A stretch of DNA of 64,000 nt from Bacteroidota bacterium (GTDB lineage: Bacteria; Bacteroidota; Bacteroidia; Flavobacteriales; Weeksellaceae). The first letter of the stretch is position 1. Each line of letters opens with the position of its first letter. Shown here piece by piece: positions 25,848 to 34,498 of this stretch. A model generated the notes under the pieces. That model saw only the letters and a program-made list of their open reading frames with translations. It was not told the DNA's origin and ran no database searches. The stretch is from NCBI GenBank assembly GCA_023423715.1, contig JAFAFC010000034.1, positions 124,001-188,000 on the forward strand, given 5' to 3'. Position numbers and translations under genes: made by a program.

Positions 25848-26672
25848 ATGTATACACCAGTAGCAGCAGACGTAGCTAAATTAAGAAACACGACAGGTGC
25901 AGGGATGATGGACTGCAAAAAAGCATTAGTAGAAGCTGAAGGAGACTTTGAAAAAGCAATCGAAATCCTTAGAAAAAAAGGACAAAAAGTTGCTGCTAAC
26001 AGAGCCGATAGAGAATCTACTGAAGGGGCTGTAATTGCAAGAGTTAATGAAGATAACACTTTAGGAGCAATCATTTCATTAAACTGTGAAACTGACTTCG
26101 TTGCTAAAAATGAAGCTTTCGTAGAATTAGCTTACGAATTGGCAGAAATGGCTCTTACTGCTGGATCTAAAGAAGAATTATTGGCTACAGATTTCCACGG
26201 AATTACGGTTGCTGATAAATTAATCGAGCAAACTGGAGTTATCGGTGAAAAAATTGAAATCGGTGCTTTCGAATCTATCCAAGGTGCTTATTTGAAAGAA
26301 TACATCCACGCGGGTAACAAGATTGCTGCAATCACTGCTCTTTCTTCAAAAGTAGACAACGCTTCAGAAATCGCTCACGCTGTTTCTATGCAAGTTGCGG
26401 CTATGAACCCAATCGCTTTAGATGAAACTCAAGTTTCTCAAGAAATCATCAACAAAGAATTGGAAATTGAAAAAGAATTGTTGCTTAAAGAAGGTAAGCC
26501 TGAAAACATTATCGAGAATATCTTGAAAGGTAAAATGCAGAGATTCTACAAAGACAATACATTGGTACACCAAGCATTCATCAAAGACGGAAACGTTTCT
26601 GTTGCTGAATATGTAAAAACAGGTGGTGCTGATCTTAAAGTTGTAGGATTTGTAAGAGTTGCTTTATCATAA
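25848..26672 (+). CDS. tsf: Translation elongation factor Ts
   Basis: Nucleotide-exchange factor that regenerates EF-Tu-GTP. The 274-residue protein starts MYTPVAADVAKLRNTTGAGMMDCKKAL (the UBA-like TGAGMMDCKKAL is the EF-Ts signature), continues with KKGQKVAANRADRESTEG and the second signature CETDFVAKNEAF, and ends in the dimerisation region. It is normally adjacent to rpsB, but here rpsB is 6.9 kb away on the other strand. Confidence 0.97.
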   Translation: MYTPVAADVAKLRNTTGAGMMDCKKALVEAEGDFEKAIEILRKKGQKVAANRADRESTEGAVIARVNEDNTLGAIISLNCETDFVAKNEAFVELAYELAEMALTAGSKEELLATDFHGITVADKLIEQTGVIGEKIEIGAFESIQGAYLKEYIHAGNKIAAITALSSKVDNASEIAHAVSMQVAAMNPIALDETQVSQEIINKELEIEKELLLKEGKPENIIENILKGKMQRFYKDNTLVHQAFIKDGNVSVAEYVKTGGADLKVVGFVRVALS

Positions 26673-26694
26673 GTAAAATCTCACAAAACAATAA

Positions 26695-26724
26695 AAAAAC
26701 TCTTCCAAAAGGAAGAGTTTTTTT
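26695..26724 (+). terminator. Terminator after tsf
   Basis: Stem AAACTCTTCC / GGAAGAGTTT with an AAAA loop and a T run. Confidence 0.85.
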
Positions 26725-26756
26725 ATTTAAGTCAATCAATAAAAGCAATTTAGTAG

Positions 26757-26764
26757 TAACTTTG
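26757..26764 (+). promoter_or_regulatory. Predicted -7 box of the large surface-protein gene
   Basis: TAACTTTG, 21 bp before the ATG at 26786. Confidence 0.4.
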
Positions 26765-26785
26765 ATTTCTTAACTCATTTCGTGA

Positions 26786-29700
26786 ATGAAGAAATTTCTA
26801 TTCTTTTTTGTATTTACATTTACTGTTATTTCTTTAAAAGCTCAATTAGACACGGATCATTGGTTTGCACCGATGGCCGCTGCCAATTCTGGTACGCTAA
26901 GGAATTTTACTTCTAATTTGTATTTATCAACCAATGAAACCACTCCGTTTCGTGTGGACGTTTACAACAATAATAAGTTTTTCACAACCGTTCAGCTTGT
27001 TAAAGGGAATCCCCAAAAAATACAAATCCCTGAAGAATTTATGGTCACCGTAAATCCAATTGAAATACTAACTCCAACATCCAAAGGATTATACGTAAAA
27101 GGAACTAAAAAGTTTTTTGCTAATTATCGTTTTTCCGTATTAAATCATGCGGAAATCATTACATCCAAAGGCTTAGCAGGCATAGGAACAGAATTCTATG
27201 CGGCGATGGCTCCTATTTCTGGAACTGCAGAATACGTTAATGCAACAATTGGAATTTTAGCAACTGAGGACAATACTGAAGTTTCCATTTCAAATTATGA
27301 CTCTGATGTCGTTTTTTCCAACGGCAATACCGATGACGACTTAAAAGTCATTTTAAATAAAGGGCAATCTTACATTATTGATGCTAACTCTGTACGAGAA
27401 CAAGCAAATCAAGCTGGATTAATAGGAACTCATATCGTTTCAAATCACCCGATTTCCGTAACTAATGGTAATTTTAATGGAATTTATACATGGAATAATT
27501 TCACTAATAATGACATTTTAATGGACCAAGCAGTTCCAGTTAATCGATTAGGAAATGATTTTGCCATTATTAAAGGAAATGGAGATATAACCTCTGGAAT
27601 GGAGGCTGTTCTACTCGTTGCAACTGAAGATAATACAGATGTTTTTGTAAATGGAGCTACCACTCCCATTATTACATTAAACAAAGGAGAAAACTACACA
27701 ATCCAGAGTACTGAATATGTATCTCATGGAATGGGAAACTATAATATCGGTATAAAGACGAGTAAAAACCTATATGTTTATCAATTACTTGGTGGAACGA
27801 GCTCCGGCTCCATCTACGCAACTGGAGGATTCAATTATATTCCTCCTCTAAATTGTTTCCTTCCAAGTAAGGTTGATGAAATAGGCTATATTAATGAAAT
27901 AGGCTACGATTATTATAATACTAAACTAAATATTCTATCTCAAAAGGGCGGAATTATAACTGTTAATGGAAGCTCATTAAATCCAAGTAATGGACCGTTC
28001 CCAGTAGCGGGAAATCCCGATTGGGAAACTTATTCAGTCCCTAATGTATCAGGAAATATTACCGTAAACTCAACAAAATCAGTTACAGCTGGAATTGCTG
28101 CTGGAAACGGCGCCGTGGGTTATGGTGGTTATTTTGCAGGATTTTCATCGATCCCTTCAATTACAAAAACAGGCGATTGTTTTTCTGGAACACTCCTCCA
28201 AGTTGATGATTCTTACGACACGTATCAATGGTATTTTAATGGTGCTCCCATCCCAGGAGCAACAACGTATTTTATCAATCCTGAAATTTTAGGTTCGGGA
28301 ACATATACCTGTCAAATTTCAAAAAATTTATGCGGTTCCGAAACGACAAAACCCTACGACTATACACTTTGTCCACCCATAGCCAACATTCCATTTTCGA
28401 TTGGTAGTTGCGAAGAAATAAACATACCACCAAAGTTTACAACTTCTACGCAAACTTTGGTTCCAAATAATTCGAGAATTATCGTTAATCCAGTTTTCGG
28501 AACTGTAACAATAGACCCCGCAACTGGTTTAGTAAACTATAAAGTAAATTCTAATCTTACTCAAGATGAAGAAGATATGTTTGTATTTTATGTGGAAGGA
28601 AATGGAGACCCAGCAGATTTTGAATATTTTAGAGTCAACGTAAAAATTGATTTTCTAAAAGTTCAAAATGCAACATTAAAATCATGTTCCGACGCAACAG
28701 GAAAAGGTATTTTTAATCTTGAATCAGCATTTGTTACTCAAGAAGTAGATACAAAAATTGCGTATTTTCAAGATCCTAATTTTAATTTACCAATAACGAA
28801 TCCCACAGCTTATTCTTCCCAGACAACAGCGGTTTATGCAAAAATAACGTCCGTTTATGGATGTATTGCAACAAGTAAAATTGATCTTGAAGTGGTTCCG
28901 TCTCCGAATATAGACACATCAAAACTAAATCCTATAAATTGTGATGATGATTTTGATGGAAAAGTAAATATTGATTTCAATTTGGTTACTTCGCAAATTG
29001 TTAATCAATCGGACTATTTTAATGTTCAGTACTATTTAAGTAGTTCGGATGCGCAAAATGGAAACACTTCAACGCTTCCAACAAATTGGAGTTATACAGC
29101 GCCAACAACCGTTTACGTTCGCGTTGATTCTAAGGGAGCAAATTGTACTCCTGCTTTTGGCGAAATTCATTTTGATTTTAAGTCGAGAACGTCGTTAGTA
29201 TCAAATTCCATTATCCAACCCGTATGTGACTCCGATTTAAATGGTTCTGAAACCTATGATTTTAAATCTGCTCTTTCATTATTATCGACAAGTCCTACGC
29301 TTAGCTCTTCAATTTTTAAAACAGAATTAGAGGCTCAGAAAAACACAAACCCAATTTCAAATCCAACAGTTAAAGATGGTGAAATCTACTATCTAAGAGT
29401 ATCTGATGTTATAAATTGTGCAAATATTGCAGCCGTTAAAATTCAGATGAAATCTTCGAGAAAATCAGAAATTTTGGTTGATCAAACCATTTGTCCAGAA
29501 TCAAAAACGGTATTAGATGCGGGATCGGGTTACGATTATTACCATTGGAGTACGGGCGAAGAAGGAACAGCATTATCTCAAATTCAAGTTGCGCCAGGAA
29601 ATTATTGGGTTGATTTGACCTCAAACGGATGTGTTTACAGACAAGAAGTTCATGTTTTTGCGGCTGAACTTCCAACCATAGAATCTATCGAAATAAAAGG

Positions 29701-30148
29701 CAATACAGCAACTATTGTGACTAAAGGAGGAACTCCACCATTGCAATATTCACTAGATAAAGTAGAATGGTTTACCTCACCTACTTTTAAAAATCTTGAA
29801 AGAGGCATACACACTGTTTACGTAAAATCGAAAGACAACTGCAGCCCAACAAGTAAAGAATTTTTAATTATTAATTTAATCAATATCATTACACCCAATG
29901 ATGATGGCAAAAATGACGTCTTAGATTATTCCGATTTGAGGATTAAAAAAGATGTTCATATCAGAGTTTTTGACCGTTATGGAGTGATTCAATATGATTC
30001 GCCATCTGACAATTATATTTGGGATGGAAAAAGAAATGGGCGACCATTGGCAACAGGAACGTATTGGTACACGATTCAATGGATAGAGCCGGATACCAAT
30101 CTCCCGGTAACCTATTCCAATTGGATTTTATTGAAAAATCGTGATTAA
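26786..30148 (+). CDS. T9SS-exported surface protein with IgGFc-binding-type N-terminus and gliding-type C-terminus
   Basis: Predicted cell-surface protein of 1120 residues. A signal peptide (MKKFLFFFVFTFTVISLKAQ) is followed by LDTDHWFAPMAA and a domain of about 430 residues that resembles the IgGFc-binding N-terminal family (short beta repeats such as ATEDNTEVSISNYDSD and ATEDNTDVFVNG). An Ig-like strand pattern (SGTYTCQIS) lies near 505, with further beta repeats after it. From about residue 1033 comes the CHU_C / gliding-motility-associated sorting domain (ITPNDDGKNDVLDYSDL, IRVFDRYGVIQY, ATGTYWYTIQW), a type B signal for type IX secretion. The ligand is unknown. A paralogue starts at 61904. 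Confidence 0.87.
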   Translation: MKKFLFFFVFTFTVISLKAQLDTDHWFAPMAAANSGTLRNFTSNLYLSTNETTPFRVDVYNNNKFFTTVQLVKGNPQKIQIPEEFMVTVNPIEILTPTSKGLYVKGTKKFFANYRFSVLNHAEIITSKGLAGIGTEFYAAMAPISGTAEYVNATIGILATEDNTEVSISNYDSDVVFSNGNTDDDLKVILNKGQSYIIDANSVREQANQAGLIGTHIVSNHPISVTNGNFNGIYTWNNFTNNDILMDQAVPVNRLGNDFAIIKGNGDITSGMEAVLLVATEDNTDVFVNGATTPIITLNKGENYTIQSTEYVSHGMGNYNIGIKTSKNLYVYQLLGGTSSGSIYATGGFNYIPPLNCFLPSKVDEIGYINEIGYDYYNTKLNILSQKGGIITVNGSSLNPSNGPFPVAGNPDWETYSVPNVSGNITVNSTKSVTAGIAAGNGAVGYGGYFAGFSSIPSITKTGDCFSGTLLQVDDSYDTYQWYFNGAPIPGATTYFINPEILGSGTYTCQISKNLCGSETTKPYDYTLCPPIANIPFSIGSCEEINIPPKFTTSTQTLVPNNSRIIVNPVFGTVTIDPATGLVNYKVNSNLTQDEEDMFVFYVEGNGDPADFEYFRVNVKIDFLKVQNATLKSCSDATGKGIFNLESAFVTQEVDTKIAYFQDPNFNLPITNPTAYSSQTTAVYAKITSVYGCIATSKIDLEVVPSPNIDTSKLNPINCDDDFDGKVNIDFNLVTSQIVNQSDYFNVQYYLSSSDAQNGNTSTLPTNWSYTAPTTVYVRVDSKGANCTPAFGEIHFDFKSRTSLVSNSIIQPVCDSDLNGSETYDFKSALSLLSTSPTLSSSIFKTELEAQKNTNPISNPTVKDGEIYYLRVSDVINCANIAAVKIQMKSSRKSEILVDQTICPESKTVLDAGSGYDYYHWSTGEEGTALSQIQVAPGNYWVDLTSNGCVYRQEVHVFAAELPTIESIEIKGNTATIVTKGGTPPLQYSLDKVEWFTSPTFKNLERGIHTVYVKSKDNCSPTSKEFLIINLINIITPNDDGKNDVLDYSDLRIKKDVHIRVFDRYGVIQYDSPSDNYIWDGKRNGRPLATGTYWYTIQWIEPDTNLPVTYSNWILLKNRD

Positions 30149-30228
30149 TTAACAGTTTTCGAAGAACTTTAATATAACTTTAACCCTTAAATAGCATCTA
30201 AAGAGAAGACTAATCATAAGATTATCGA

Positions 30229-30236
30229 TATTTTTG
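30229..30236 (+). promoter_or_regulatory. Predicted -7 box of the gene at 30244
   Basis: TATTTTTG only 8 bp before the ATG, so the transcript would be leaderless or nearly so. No -33 element was seen. Confidence 0.4.
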
Positions 30237-30243
30237 CAGCATA

Positions 30244-31032
30244 ATGAAGAATCTATTTATCGGGTGTTTACTTTTTATTTGCAGTTGGTTTCAAGCCCAA
30301 GAATTTCGGGGACAAGTTTATATGAAAGAAGACTCGTACGTTTTCCTAAATCATATTTACGTTACCAATATTACGACGCATAAAACAGTGCTTACAAAAA
30401 ACAATGGTCATTTTATCATTGAAGCAAAACCAGGGGACATTGTCCGTTTCACGTCCATTTTAACCGACCGTAAAGAATATACGTTGAATCAAGATTTATT
30501 GAATAATTCCAATAATTTTATTCAACTAAGTCCGATGTACCATGAGATTCAAGAAGTTGTTATCCGTTTTAAGCCTTCGGGAAATCTTAAAAAAGATGTC
30601 ATGGCTTTGAAATCAAGTGAAAAGTCTTTTGAAATTGCAAAAATCGTTGGCTTACCAGAACCGAAAGGCGATGGTACATCTCCTGTTAATCCACCAGTAG
30701 CATTAGCTGGAGGAGGTCTTACGTTTAGCGTGGATACAATTTTTGATTTGGTTTCAGGAGAACATAAAAAGAAAATCAGATTGTATCAATATGAAAAAAT
30801 GGCTAAAAATGTATCAGCCATGAAGGCCTATTTTGGCGCGGAATATTTCCAAAAATTACGAATCCCGAATAATCTTATTGATAATTTTTTAGAATTTGTT
30901 TACACTTCAGATAATATTTCGCATTATTTTGACGCTGGAAATTTAGAAGGTACTCGAACTTCAATTGAAAAATACCTACCTATTTATCTTAAACGATTAG
31001 AGTCCTCTAAAAAGATGTCAATACAAGATTAG
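30244..31032 (+). CDS. Secreted protein with carboxypeptidase-regulatory-like domain
   Basis: The 262-residue protein has a signal peptide (MKNLFIGCLLFICSWFQAQ), then a beta-sandwich of about 90 residues like the CarboxypepD_reg-like domain (FRGQVYMKEDSYVFLNHIYVTNITTHKTVLTKNNGHFII, split as motif pairs VTNITTHKTVLT and NNGHFIIEAKPGDIVRFT). The rest is helical with no known motif. Such domains often occur in surface or periplasmic proteins. It lies between the surface protein and the DUF6759-like gene, all in one direction. Confidence 0.72.
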   Translation: MKNLFIGCLLFICSWFQAQEFRGQVYMKEDSYVFLNHIYVTNITTHKTVLTKNNGHFIIEAKPGDIVRFTSILTDRKEYTLNQDLLNNSNNFIQLSPMYHEIQEVVIRFKPSGNLKKDVMALKSSEKSFEIAKIVGLPEPKGDGTSPVNPPVALAGGGLTFSVDTIFDLVSGEHKKKIRLYQYEKMAKNVSAMKAYFGAEYFQKLRIPNNLIDNFLEFVYTSDNISHYFDAGNLEGTRTSIEKYLPIYLKRLESSKKMSIQD

Positions 31033-31062
31033 AAAGGGGTTTTCTCCTAATCTAATTACAAT

Positions 31063-31070
31063 TAATTTTG
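31063..31070 (+). promoter_or_regulatory. Predicted -7 box of the secreted-protein gene at 31139
   Basis: TAATTTTG, 69 bp before the ATG; no -33 match. Confidence 0.3.
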
Positions 31071-31138
31071 GTATTTTGCGTTGTTAAGTAGAAATACCGA
31101 AGCGTTCCACAAAAAAGGAATTCAAAAATTAAATTGTG

Positions 31139-31960
31139 ATGAAAAAATGTATTTTCTTTCTATTCCTATTGGTAAGCTGTTTTAGCTTTGCCCAGAAGAA
31201 GACGAAAGATTATTCTAACATACTTAGAAGTACCAACATTTACGAAATCAACGCATTTTTACGCGATGCGCATCCAGACGATCCCAGACGATCTGTACTG
31301 AAGCCAAAAGTGATGAAAATGATGAAAGAATACATTCGCGAGGCGAAAGAAGGCGACCAAAAGGTGAAGCAAATGCAGGAAATGCTTGCTTTATTGAGAA
31401 GTAGGCCTTCCACAAAAATATCATTTGATGAAATGAACGCAATCATTAAGCGAAAACAAATTCAAAAAATGCAAGCCGAGCTAGCTCGTATGGGGAAAAT
31501 CAACACCCAACAAGCCACGCCTATTGCGCCCTATGGCTACACATACAAAGCGTCGCCATCAACTTATCAAGAACCGAGCACGGGAGCACCAACAGCTTTC
31601 GTAAATACCGAAGAAGACGAGTTTAAAATGCTGATGCAAGTAAATCCTGTTGAGCATAAAAACAAAACTGTTCAACTATTAAATTCACTTTTTGATAATG
31701 ACCCAAATGCCAAAGACGTTATTGTGATGATCGAAAACAAATCCGATTGCAACATTATCGTTCGTATGGAAGGGCGTGGAACCTCAAATTTTCGTTTAGC
31801 AATTCCTATGCATACCGAAAACTCCATTGTAATTCCTAAAGGAGACTATCTATTTACGAGTCTCGTTTGCGGTGCACAATACGCTTCTCAAAAAACCGTA
31901 CAAAAAGCATTAATGGTTGCCTTAGGAAATCCTGCTGCTTTAGCACAAAAAGCGAAGTAA
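31139..31960 (+). CDS. Secreted protein, DUF6759-like, copy 2
   Basis: Function unknown. Signal peptide MKKCIFFLFLLVSCFSFAQ; N-terminal motif YEINAFLRDAHPDDPRRSVLKPKV; a helical, Lys/Met-rich middle (about 55-120); a Pro/Ala/Thr linker; and a C-terminal domain with KTVQLLNSLFDNDPNAKDV, ENKSDCNIIVRMEG and IPKGDYLFTSLVCGAQYASQKT, including the two conserved Cys. It shares the HPDDPRR and LLNSxFDxD motifs with copy 3 and the C-terminal domain with copy 1. The first ATG (31139) follows a GTG by one codon and is the better start. At 273 residues it is the longest copy. Confidence 0.75.
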   Translation: MKKCIFFLFLLVSCFSFAQKKTKDYSNILRSTNIYEINAFLRDAHPDDPRRSVLKPKVMKMMKEYIREAKEGDQKVKQMQEMLALLRSRPSTKISFDEMNAIIKRKQIQKMQAELARMGKINTQQATPIAPYGYTYKASPSTYQEPSTGAPTAFVNTEEDEFKMLMQVNPVEHKNKTVQLLNSLFDNDPNAKDVIVMIENKSDCNIIVRMEGRGTSNFRLAIPMHTENSIVIPKGDYLFTSLVCGAQYASQKTVQKALMVALGNPAALAQKAK

Positions 31961-31970
31961 AATTTGAAGC

Positions 31971-32005
31971 AAATTCTGTAATAATCCGCAGAAATTCTGT
32001 AATAT
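31971..32005. repeat. Pair of direct repeats upstream of trmB
   Basis: AAATTCTGTAATAAT (31971-31985) and AAATTCTGTAATAT (31992-32005), 21 bp apart, near the putative trmB promoter. Possibly a protein-binding site, otherwise spacer repeats. Confidence 0.5.
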
Positions 32006-32023
32006 TGCATGTAAGAATAATAC

Positions 32024-32701
32024 ATGGGAAAGAATAAAATTGCTCGTTTTGAAGAAAACAAGCGTTTGGAAAATGTCATCCAGCCTACTCGCGACGAAGC
32101 ACTTGCTGGATTTCATTTGCAAGGAAAATGGAGAAGTGATTTTTTTAAGAACGAAAATCCTATTGTTTTAGAATTAGGCTGTGGAAAAGGTGAATATACC
32201 GTTGGTCTTGCTAAAAAATTTCCTGAGAAAAATTTTGTCGGAATTGACATTAAAGGAGCTCGATTTTGGTTTGGTGCTAAAGAAGCCACAGTTGATAACA
32301 TGAACAATGTTGCTTTCCTACGAACCCAAATTGAATTGGTTGATTGCTTTTTTGGTGAAAATGAAGTTGACGAAATTTGGATTACTTTCCCCGATCCTCA
32401 AATCAAGTACAAGCGTACAAAACATCGTTTAACCCATCCTGATTTCTTGGATCGTTATAAAAAGATTCTAAAACCTGGTGGTGTCATCCATTTGAAAACA
32501 GATTCTGAGTTCTTGCACGGCTATACATTGGGACTTTTGCAAGGTTTAGGTTACGAAATCCTAACGGCACATCACGATATTTACGGAGCTCCAGAATACG
32601 AACCAGGCACTCCACTATTGCGCGACGTAAGAACCTATTACGAAGAGCTATTTTCGGCAAAAGGAAAAACCATTACCTATATCAAATTCCGCGTACATTA
32701 A
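32024..32701 (+). CDS. trmB: tRNA (guanine46-N7)-methyltransferase
   Basis: Makes m7G46 in the variable loop of tRNAs using SAM. The 225-residue protein has the SAM motif LELGCGKGEYTVGLAKKFPE, FVGIDIKGARFW, and the catalytic block EIWITFPDPQIKYKRTKHRL. Its stop overlaps the next start (TAATG), so the following secreted-protein gene is translationally coupled, an odd pairing of tRNA modification with export. Confidence 0.95.
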   Translation: MGKNKIARFEENKRLENVIQPTRDEALAGFHLQGKWRSDFFKNENPIVLELGCGKGEYTVGLAKKFPEKNFVGIDIKGARFWFGAKEATVDNMNNVAFLRTQIELVDCFFGENEVDEIWITFPDPQIKYKRTKHRLTHPDFLDRYKKILKPGGVIHLKTDSEFLHGYTLGLLQGLGYEILTAHHDIYGAPEYEPGTPLLRDVRTYYEELFSAKGKTITYIKFRVH

Positions 32702-33465
32702 TGAGAAAAGTGTTTTTGTGCGGTGTATTCGCTTTAGGTTTAGGTGTTTCTACGAATGTTTATGGGCAAAAAAATGGTAATGACAAAATCATGAATTCGA
32801 CGAACGTTAAAGAAATTGAAACGTTCTTAGCGAGTGCTCATCCTGACGATCCAAGAAGAAATTTATTACGAAAAAAACTAGTTCGTATCAAGAATGAAAC
32901 GTGGTCTAAAGGTCATCTAGCGATAACTCCAACGAAAGTAAGCACACCTAAAACGGTTGCTAATTTAGTCCCTGTCAACTCAATGAAAGCGAGTTTTGAA
33001 GTTGAGAAAACAGCAGAAATATTGATTCCAAATGGTGTTAAACCCGAAAAGGAAATTACCGTTCTAATAAAAAATCCGGAGGAAGCAGAGTTTGAAAGGC
33101 TCATGTCTTTAACACCGAAAGAACATCAAGCAAAAACGGTTCAGTTACTGAATTCTATGTTTGATAGCGATAAGAAAAACTCAAAAGAAGCGATAATTTT
33201 AGTAGAAAATAATTCGGATTGCAATTTGGTTATGCGAATTAATGGCGCTGAGAAATACAGTCTTGCCGTGCCTAGTAGAGCTAAAAACTTTGTGGTTGTA
33301 AAGAAAGCTAATTACACCATTCAAAGTTCTGTTTGTAACGTACCATATACTTCAACAAAAAACCTCAATAAAAACGTTATTATCGCTTTAAATCACAGAA
33401 CACAACCTACGACAACAACGGTTAATACATTATCAAAACCGAACGCCAAAGGCGCTTCTAATTAA
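32701..33465 (+). CDS. Secreted protein, DUF6759-like, copy 3
   Basis: Function unknown. Signal peptide MRKVFLCGVFALGLGVSTNVYGQ; N-terminal motif IETFLASAHPDDPRRNLLRKKL; a Thr/Val-rich linker; and a C-terminal domain with EFERLMSLTPKEHQAKTVQLLNSMFDSD, ENNSDCNLVMRINGAEKYSL and KKANYTIQSSVCNVPYTSTKN. Both conserved Cys are present. A low-complexity Thr-rich tail ends the protein. Start overlaps the trmB stop. Confidence 0.75.
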   Translation: MRKVFLCGVFALGLGVSTNVYGQKNGNDKIMNSTNVKEIETFLASAHPDDPRRNLLRKKLVRIKNETWSKGHLAITPTKVSTPKTVANLVPVNSMKASFEVEKTAEILIPNGVKPEKEITVLIKNPEEAEFERLMSLTPKEHQAKTVQLLNSMFDSDKKNSKEAIILVENNSDCNLVMRINGAEKYSLAVPSRAKNFVVVKKANYTIQSSVCNVPYTSTKNLNKNVIIALNHRTQPTTTTVNTLSKPNAKGASN

Positions 33466-33500
33466 GATATAAAGTATTTCGCTTAAAAAATAAAGCACAA

Positions 33501-33532
33501 AAAAAGGTCTGAATAAATTCAGACCTTTTTTT
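33501..33532. terminator. Bidirectional terminator between copy 3 and rpsB
   Basis: Perfect 8-bp stem GGTCTGAA / TTCAGACC with TAAA loop and A/T runs on both sides, at a convergent boundary. Confidence 0.88.
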
Positions 33533-33551
33533 ATTTTAGAGTTTTGAAATC

Positions 33552-34313
33552 TTATTGATCTTCAAAATCTTTATCTGCATCAGCAGTTACTTTTTCTCCT
33601 TCTTCTTTAGACTTTTCTTTGTCTGCTTTTCTTTGAGATTGTCCTTCTTTGATAGCATCAGCTACAATAGTTAAGATCATATCTACAGATTTAGAAGCAT
33701 CGTCGTTTCCTGGAATTACGTAATCTACTTTTCTAGGATCAGAGTTTGTATCTACGATAGCGAAAACTGGAATACCCAATTTTTTAGCTTCCGTAACAGC
33801 GATGTGCTCTCTCATGATATCAACTACGAAGATTGCAGATGGAAGACGCACCATGTCAGCGATAGAACCTAAGTTCTTCTCAAGGTTAGCTCTTTGTCTG
33901 TCAACTTGTAATCTTTCTTTCTTAGAAAGCGTTTCGAAAGTACCATCCTTCTTCATTTTATCAATAGCGTTCATTTTCTTAACCGCTTTTCTGATCGTTA
34001 CGAAGTTGGTAAGCATACCTCCTGGCCATCTTTCTGTAATATAAGGCATGTTAAGTTCAGCAGCGTGCTTTGCAACTACTTCTTTCGCTTGCTTCTTAGT
34101 TGCTACGAAAAGAACTTTTTTACCTGCAGATGTAATTTTTTCTAATGCACTACAAGCATCTTCTAATTTTACAGCTGTTTTATGTAGGTCGATAATGTGA
34201 ATACCATTTTTCTCCATGAAAATGTATGGAGCCATATTCGGATTCCACTTTCTAGTCATGTGACCGAAGTGTACACCTGCCTCTAAAAGGTCTTTTACAT
34301 TTACTTTTGCCAT
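33552..34313 (-). CDS. rpsB: 30S ribosomal protein S2
   Basis: Small-subunit protein needed for S1 binding. The 253-residue protein has the S2 signature blocks VKDLLEAGVHFGHMTRKWNP, FVATKKQAKEVV, ITERWPGGMLTNFVTIRK and the C-terminal GIPVFAIVDTNSDPRKVDYVIPGNDDA. The acidic/lysine-rich tail is typical of Bacteroidota. Last gene of rplM-rpsI-rpsB, separated from rpsI by 185 bp. tsf, expected directly downstream, is missing here. Confidence 0.97.
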   Translation of the reverse strand: MAKVNVKDLLEAGVHFGHMTRKWNPNMAPYIFMEKNGIHIIDLHKTAVKLEDACSALEKITSAGKKVLFVATKKQAKEVVAKHAAELNMPYITERWPGGMLTNFVTIRKAVKKMNAIDKMKKDGTFETLSKKERLQVDRQRANLEKNLGSIADMVRLPSAIFVVDIMREHIAVTEAKKLGIPVFAIVDTNSDPRKVDYVIPGNDDASKSVDMILTIVADAIKEGQSQRKADKEKSKEEGEKVTADADKDFEDQ

Positions 34314-34462
34314 GTTTTCCTGTTTTGTTAGTTTACTTTCCGTCTTTTAAACAATCAACAACTTCTTTAGATGGGAGAAGCGTTTGGATGCTAAACGTAA
34401 CGGGCAATATTTTTGTTACAAAATAGAACCAAGTATCGAGATTGAAGAAAAACCAAAATGGT

Positions 34463-34494
34463 CTTGAACCTTGTATCTGATAGCTTGAATCTTG
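34463..34494. repeat. Short direct repeat in the rpsI-rpsB spacer
   Basis: CTTGAACCTTG (34463-34473) and CTTGAATCTTG (34484-34494), 21 bp apart with one mismatch. The rest of the 185-bp spacer (34314-34498) holds no promoter box, ORF or recognised leader. Confidence 0.5.
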
Positions 34495-34498
34495 ATAA

